Source: Candidatus Faecivivens stercoravium (lineage in GTDB: Bacteria; Bacillota; Clostridia; Oscillospirales; Ruminococcaceae). Taken from it: 17,824 nucleotides of DNA. Below the pieces are notes generated by a model. The model was not told where the DNA came from. It did no database searches and saw only the letters and a program-made list of their open reading frames with translations. Within the stretch, counting starts at the first letter, position 1, and each line of letters starts with the position of its first letter. The stretch covers positions 1 to 17,824 of the forward strand of contig DVHA01000045.1 in assembly GCA_018712425.1 (NCBI GenBank), in the 5' to 3' direction. This document shows positions 14,257 to 17,824 of the stretch, in pieces. The position numbers and the translations under genes are program-made.

Positions 14257-14856
14257 ATGTGGGACCCGGAAAACATCCCCTGGGACGAATACGACGCCCT
14301 CATCCGGAAGATGCTCAAGCCCTCCCGCTATAAACACTCCCGCTGCGTGATGGAGCGGGCGGTGGAGCTGGCGGAGAAAAACGGCGCCGACGTCATAAAA
14401 GCGAAACTGGCAGGCCTTCTGCACGACATTATGAAGAATGTCCCCGAGAAAGAGATGTTGCAATTCATAGAGGATTCTGGTATAATCCTATTATATGCGG
14501 ATTTGTGCGCCCCGCAGCTGTGGCACGCCATCGCCGGGGCGGCATATTTGAAAGAGAAGCTCGGCATCGACGACCCCGACGTCATAAACGCCGTCCGGTA
14601 CCATACGACCGGCCGGGCGGGGATGTCGAAACTGGAAAAGGTGGTGTATCTCGCCGACCTGACCAGCGCCGACCGGGATTATCCCGATGTCAAAAAAGCC
14701 CGGAAGATCGCCGACCGGTCGCTGGATGAAGGCGTCCTCTATGGTTCCGAGTTCCTGATTGCCGACCTGGTGCAGAAGGAACGGGTCCTCCACCCCGATA
14801 CCCTCGCCTGCTACGACGAGCTGGTGCGGCAGGGGGTCAGGGTGAACGGCCGGTAA
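14257..14856 (+). CDS. yqeK: HD-domain hydrolase YqeK (symmetrical Ap4A hydrolase)
   Basis: Metal-dependent HD-domain phosphohydrolase; family members hydrolyse diadenosine tetraphosphate to two ADP. The 199 residues contain the HD set: H27 in YKHSRC, H56-D57 in LLHDIMKN, a later histidine in LWHAIAG and YHTTG, and the aspartate in LADLTSADR. GAAAGGA at 14241-14247 and the MWDPENIPWDEY opening favour the ATG at 14257 over an earlier in-frame codon inside nadD. Codons from about residue 67 to 85 (MLQFIEDSGIILLYADL) are unusually AT-rich and rare for this genome (TTG, CAA, ATA, CTA, TTA), and that stretch reads as a strong promoter. The gene is followed 36 nt later by an LCP-family gene. Confidence 0.92.
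   Translation: MWDPENIPWDEYDALIRKMLKPSRYKHSRCVMERAVELAEKNGADVIKAKLAGLLHDIMKNVPEKEMLQFIEDSGIILLYADLCAPQLWHAIAGAAYLKEKLGIDDPDVINAVRYHTTGRAGMSKLEKVVYLADLTSADRDYPDVKKARKIADRSLDEGVLYGSEFLIADLVQKERVLHPDTLACYDELVRQGVRVNGR
14458..14486 (+). promoter_or_regulatory. Predicted sigma-A-type promoter inside yqeK
   Basis: TTGCAA (14458-14463), exactly 17 bp, then TATAAT (14481-14486) preceded by TGG (14478-14480), the extended -10 pattern. The -10 is a perfect consensus and the -35 matches 4 of 6. Transcription would begin near 14493. It would cover the rest of yqeK, the LCP gene and rsfS. The surrounding sequence is GC-rich, so a full -35/spacer/-10 arrangement by chance is less likely than in AT-rich DNA, but no measurement supports it. 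Confidence 0.55.
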
Positions 14857-14892
14857 TCCGCCCGGGCAGATTACGCAGGAAAGGGATTTGGA

Positions 14893-15999
14893 ATGGCGAA
14901 AGATAAGCATAAGGTGAAACCGCCCATAGGGCGGGCAAACGGCATCCTCCTGGTGGTATCGATCCTCCTGATTGTGGGGGCGGTGCTGGTGGCGGGGTAT
15001 ACTTCGATTATGAACTGGACGCCGCTGGCGGAGGTCGAGGAGACGGTTAACAGCGACGGCTCTACCGTCCAGGGCTCGGTTGCAACCATCGACGAAGATA
15101 TCAAAACCCCTGAGAGCGAAGCGGGCCGGGTCGTCAACTTCCTGGTGGCCGGCATCGACTACAACACAACCGACGCGACCGCCGGCGTCAGCCGCGGCAA
15201 GCTGACCGACGTCATTATGGTCGTCCAGATCGACCTGGAGACCGGTTCGGTATCGGCGCTGCAGATCCCCCGGGATACCTGGGTCGGCACCAACGTCTCC
15301 GCAACCGGCAAGATCAACGCCGTTTACGGCCTCTCCGGCATCGACGGGCTGGCGGAGGTCATCTATGACCGGCTGCTGATCCCGATCGACCACTATGTGA
15401 CCGTCGATATGGACGGGTTTATCGCGATTGTCGACGCCATCGGCGGCGTCACCATCACCATCGACGAGACTTTTACGCTGGAAGGGGTTACCTTTACCCC
15501 CGGCACCCACACCCTCTCGGGCATTGAGGCGGAGAAGTTCGTCCGCGAACGGCACTCCCGTTCGGGCGGCGACATCGGCCGCATCAACGCCCAGCGGCAG
15601 TTTTTAGCGGCGCTCTTCAGCGAGATGAAGGACCTTTCGGCTTCGGAACTGACCAGCCTCGCGTCGGTCGTCATGCAGAACGTCACCACCGACCTCTCGG
15701 TCGGCACCGCCCTGTCGCTGGTGCAGGAGATCCTCACGATGGATACCGACAACATGAGCTTCTACATGCTCCCCGGCCAGACCGCCACCGCCTATAACGG
15801 CCAGTCGATCTGGAGTGCCCATAAGGACGAGCTGGCGGCCATCCTCAACGAACATTTCCGCCCCTATTCCGACAAGGTCCCGGCGGAAAACCTGCCGATT
15901 GAAGAGGTCGCGAATACCGTCGATTACTATGACGACAACTCTGCCACCGTCACCGATATCCTCGAAGGGAACGACGGGGAAGAGGACAATGCGGCTTAA
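14893..15999 (+). CDS. LCP (LytR-CpsA-Psr) family cell-wall glycopolymer ligase
   Basis: Membrane-anchored enzyme of the LCP family, which transfers undecaprenyl-linked anionic or capsular polymers to peptidoglycan on the outer face of the membrane. The 368 residues begin with a positively charged cytoplasmic tail (MAKDKHKVK), one transmembrane segment (about 17-36, GILLVVSILLIVGAVLVAGY), and then an extracellular part. The LCP domain starts near VNFLVAGIDY, with LTDVIMVVQID, the arginine motif IPRDTW, and RERHSRSGGDIGRINAQRQ, where the conserved arginines bind the pyrophosphate head group. The acidic C-terminal tail (DILEGNDGEEDN) is low-complexity. AGGAAAGGG precedes the ATG. The name LytR transcriptional regulator sometimes used for this family is misleading. 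It sits between yqeK and rsfS. Confidence 0.92.
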   Translation: MAKDKHKVKPPIGRANGILLVVSILLIVGAVLVAGYTSIMNWTPLAEVEETVNSDGSTVQGSVATIDEDIKTPESEAGRVVNFLVAGIDYNTTDATAGVSRGKLTDVIMVVQIDLETGSVSALQIPRDTWVGTNVSATGKINAVYGLSGIDGLAEVIYDRLLIPIDHYVTVDMDGFIAIVDAIGGVTITIDETFTLEGVTFTPGTHTLSGIEAEKFVRERHSRSGGDIGRINAQRQFLAALFSEMKDLSASELTSLASVVMQNVTTDLSVGTALSLVQEILTMDTDNMSFYMLPGQTATAYNGQSIWSAHKDELAAILNEHFRPYSDKVPAENLPIEEVANTVDYYDDNSATVTDILEGNDGEEDNAA

Positions 16000-16024
16000 C
16001 TGTCGATAGAAAGGAACAGAATTT

Positions 16025-16384
16025 ATGGAAGATAAGCAGTTGATGGAAGAGGTTGTCCGGATTCTGGACAGCAAAAAGGCGGACGATATCCGCGCCATCC
16101 GGATCGGCGACCTGACCATCTTGGCCGACTACTTTGTCATCGCCGCCGGCAACAGCAACACCCAGGTCAAAATGCTGGCCGACGAGGTCGAGTACCAGCT
16201 CTCCCAGAAGGGGGTTAAGCCCCATTCGACCGAAGGGTACCGGTCGGAAAACTGGATCGTGCTGGACTATTCCACCGTCGTCATCCACATCTTCCTGCGG
16301 GAGACGCGGGAGTTTTACAACCTCGAACGGCTCTGGGCCGAAGGGGAACAGGTGGATATCTCCCACCTGCTTAAGCAGAACTGA
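16025..16384 (+). CDS. rsfS: Ribosomal silencing factor RsfS
   Basis: Binds ribosomal protein uL14 on the 50S subunit and blocks 30S joining, silencing translation under starvation. The 119 residues match the family (also called YbeB, YqeL or Iojap). Conserved parts are the opening VVRILDSKKADDIRAIRI, the core LADYFVIAAGNSNTQVKMLAD, and the C-terminal SENWIVLDYSTVVIHIF followed by REFYNLERLW. GAAAGGA upstream supports the ATG. It closes the yhbY-nadD-yqeK-LCP operon and is 25 nt after the LCP gene. NadD and RsfS are neighbours in many bacteria. The leuS leader follows. Confidence 0.95.
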   Translation: MEDKQLMEEVVRILDSKKADDIRAIRIGDLTILADYFVIAAGNSNTQVKMLADEVEYQLSQKGVKPHSTEGYRSENWIVLDYSTVVIHIFLRETREFYNLERLWAEGEQVDISHLLKQN

Positions 16385-16648
16385 TCTTACGCAGCGGTAA
16401 AAACCTGCCGGGCGTCCGGAAGGGCTGGAAGACCGTTTGCTTGTCAAACGGTCTCACGGCTTTGGGGCGTGTGACACGGCCGCGTCGAACTGCGGGTCCA
16501 GGGCCCGCGAGGGTCCTGGCGGTTTCCAAAGGCAGAGCCTTTGGTCCATCAAAGTGAAACTTTGTCGCTGCCATAAGGGCAGCGAAATCAACATCCATAT
16601 GCTCAATAATTCGGGCGCTATGCCCTCAAGATAAAGGGATGAATCACA
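16385..16648 (+). promoter_or_regulatory. leuS leader: run of hairpins with a divergent fifth repeat core
   Basis: The 264 nt between rsfS and leuS hold successive hairpins. AGACCGTTTG (16430-16439) pairs with CAAACGGTCT (16445-16454). CCAGGGCCC (16498-16506) pairs with GGGTCCTGG (16511-16519) around GCGA. CCAAAGGC (16526-16533) pairs with GCCTTTGG (16537-16544) around AGA. CAAAGT (16550-16555) pairs with ACTTTG (16559-16564). TCGCTGCC (16565-16572) pairs with GGCAGCGA (16578-16585). GGGC (16613-16616) pairs with GCCC (16622-16625). The second and third match hairpins 1 and 2 of the dispersed element in spacing and AGA loop. An alternative stem, GCGGGTC (16492-16498) with GGCCCGC (16502-16508), excludes the second. 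No T-box sequence (AGGGTGGNACCGCG) is present and no U run follows a stem. Confidence 0.6.
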
Positions 16649-17824
16649 ATGAATCAGTATGATTTCCAATCAATCGAAAAAAAGTGGCAGAAGTATTGGG
16701 ACGACCATAAGACCTTCCATGCGGAGATCGACTACTCCAAGCCCAAATTCTACCCGCTGGTCGAGTTCCCCTATCCCTCCGGACAGGGCCTCCACGTCGG
16801 CCATCCCCGCCCCTACACCGCGATGGACATTGTTTCCCGCAAGCGGCGGCTGGAGGGCTACAACGTCCTCTTCCCGATGGGCTGGGACGCCTTCGGCCTG
16901 CCGACCGAAAACTTCGCGATCAAGAACCACGTCCATCCGGCCGAGGTCACCCGGAAAAACATCGCCCACTTTAAGGAGCAGCTGAAAAGCCTCGGCCTCT
17001 CCTTCGATTGGGACCGGGAAGTGAACACCACCGACCCCGACTACTACAAGTGGACCCAGTGGATTTTCCTCCAGATGTTTAAGGCGGGGCTCGCCTACAA
17101 GAGCGAGATGAACGTCAACTGGTGCACCGGCTGCAAATGCGTCCTCGCCAATGAAGAGGTGGTCAACGGCGTCTGCGAGCGCTGCGGCTCCCCCGTCGTC
17201 CACAAGGAAAAGAGCCAGTGGATGCTCAAAATCACCGCCTACGCCCAGCGGCTGCTGGATGACCTGAAGGATGTCAACTACCTCGACCGGATCAAGTCGG
17301 CCCAGGTCAACTGGATCGGCCGCTCGACCGGCGCCGAGGTGGACTTCGGCACCACCGCCGGCGACACCCTGACCGTCTACACCACTCGCCCCGACACCCT
17401 CTTCGGCGCGACCTATATGGTCATCTCGCCGGAACACCCGATGATCGAGAAATGGGCGTCTATCATCCAGAATATGGACGAGGTGCGGGCCTACCAGACG
17501 GAAGCGGCCAAAAAGTCCGACTTTGAGCGGACCGAACTGAGCAAGGAAAAGACCGGCGTCTGCCTCCAGGGTGTGAAGGGCATCAATCCCGTCAACGACG
17601 CCGAAATCCCGATCTATATCTCCGACTACGTCCTCACCAGCTACGGCACCGGCGCCATCATGGCCGTCCCGGCCCACGACACCCGCGACTGGAAGTTCGC
17701 AAGGAAGTTCGGCATCCCGATGGTCGAGGTCGTCAAAGGCGGCGACATCGAGAAGGAAGCCTTCACCGACTGCGAGACCGGCGTTATGGTCAACTCCGGC
17801 TTCATGACCGGCATGACCGTCGAA
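16649..17824 (+). CDS. leuS: Leucyl-tRNA synthetase, 3'-truncated by the window edge
   Basis: Class I aminoacyl-tRNA synthetase that charges tRNA-Leu. The frame from the ATG at 16649 stays open to the last base, giving 392 residues of an enzyme usually around 800. The start MNQYDFQSIEKKWQKYW is typical. The catalytic HIGH-type motif is within PYPSGQGLHVGHPRPYT, followed by FPMGWDAFGLPTE. A zinc-binding insertion NWCTGCKCVL...CERCGSPV follows, then the start of the CP1 editing domain (YTTRPDTLFGATYMVISPEHP; YGTGAIMAVPAHDTRD). The KMSKS motif would lie beyond the window. AAAGGG at 16633-16638 is the ribosome binding site. An ATG at 16639 is out of frame. No internal stop or frameshift was found. 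Confidence 0.96.
   Translation, partial: MNQYDFQSIEKKWQKYWDDHKTFHAEIDYSKPKFYPLVEFPYPSGQGLHVGHPRPYTAMDIVSRKRRLEGYNVLFPMGWDAFGLPTENFAIKNHVHPAEVTRKNIAHFKEQLKSLGLSFDWDREVNTTDPDYYKWTQWIFLQMFKAGLAYKSEMNVNWCTGCKCVLANEEVVNGVCERCGSPVVHKEKSQWMLKITAYAQRLLDDLKDVNYLDRIKSAQVNWIGRSTGAEVDFGTTAGDTLTVYTTRPDTLFGATYMVISPEHPMIEKWASIIQNMDEVRAYQTEAAKKSDFERTELSKEKTGVCLQGVKGINPVNDAEIPIYISDYVLTSYGTGAIMAVPAHDTRDWKFARKFGIPMVEVVKGGDIEKEAFTDCETGVMVNSGFMTGMTVE

Noticed and set aside
16385..16648. A T-box riboswitch upstream of leuS.
   Set aside because: The nearly invariant T-box sequence AGGGTGGNACCGCG and a terminator with a U run were looked for and not found.
16639..16985. Short + strand frames in other phases over the start of leuS.
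   Set aside because: The leuS frame from 16649 carries the HIGH-type motif, zinc site and editing-domain motifs without interruption to the window end.

Overview
The window is a GC-rich bacterial chromosome segment in which all 16 recognised protein genes lie on the + strand. Gene content and order (topA-trmFO; plsX-rnc-smc-ftsY; yhbY-nadD-yqeK-LCP-rsfS; leuS), AGGAGG-type ribosome binding sites, TTG starts and the Gram-positive-style FtsY and LCP proteins point to a Firmicute, most likely a GC-rich member of the class Clostridia (Oscillospirales-like). That placement is an inference from gene order and composition. The genes are housekeeping core. No tRNA, rRNA, transposase, CRISPR array or phage gene was seen.

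Layout: (1) 1-1956, the 3' part of topA. (2) 2174-3553, trmFO (tRNA T-loop methylation). (3) 3622-4638, plsX (phospholipid acyl supply). (4) 4952-10311, rnc, an Elp3-like radical SAM gene and smc, with rnc and the radical SAM gene overlapping by one base. (5) 10576-13115, ftsY, rdgB, an isochorismatase-fold hydrolase and a GNAT acetyltransferase. (6) 13370-16384, yhbY, nadD, yqeK, an LCP cell-wall ligase and rsfS, which combines ribosome maturation, NAD synthesis and dinucleotide signalling. (7) 16649 to the end, the 5' part of leuS behind a 264-nt structured leader.

The most notable non-coding feature is a family of about 150-nt intergenic elements, always in the same orientation as the genes, at 2006-2158, 4641-4855, 10409-10558 and 13125-13336. 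Each has three successive hairpins whose arms change in a compensatory way between copies while the linkers stay conserved. Each occupies a boundary between gene blocks: topA|trmFO, plsX|rnc, smc|ftsY and GNAT|yhbY. A divergent fifth version of the first two hairpins lies in the leuS leader. No canonical intrinsic terminator (GC hairpin followed by a U run) was found at these boundaries, so the elements may handle termination, processing or regulation there, or may be a dispersed palindromic repeat.

Two further regulatory candidates are a long stem-loop directly upstream of rnc, which could be an RNase III autoregulation target, and a well-formed sigma-A-type promoter (TTGCAA, 17 bp, TATAAT with an extended TGG) inside the yqeK coding sequence. 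The promoter sits in an AT-rich patch of rare codons and would drive the LCP and rsfS genes separately from the front of the operon.
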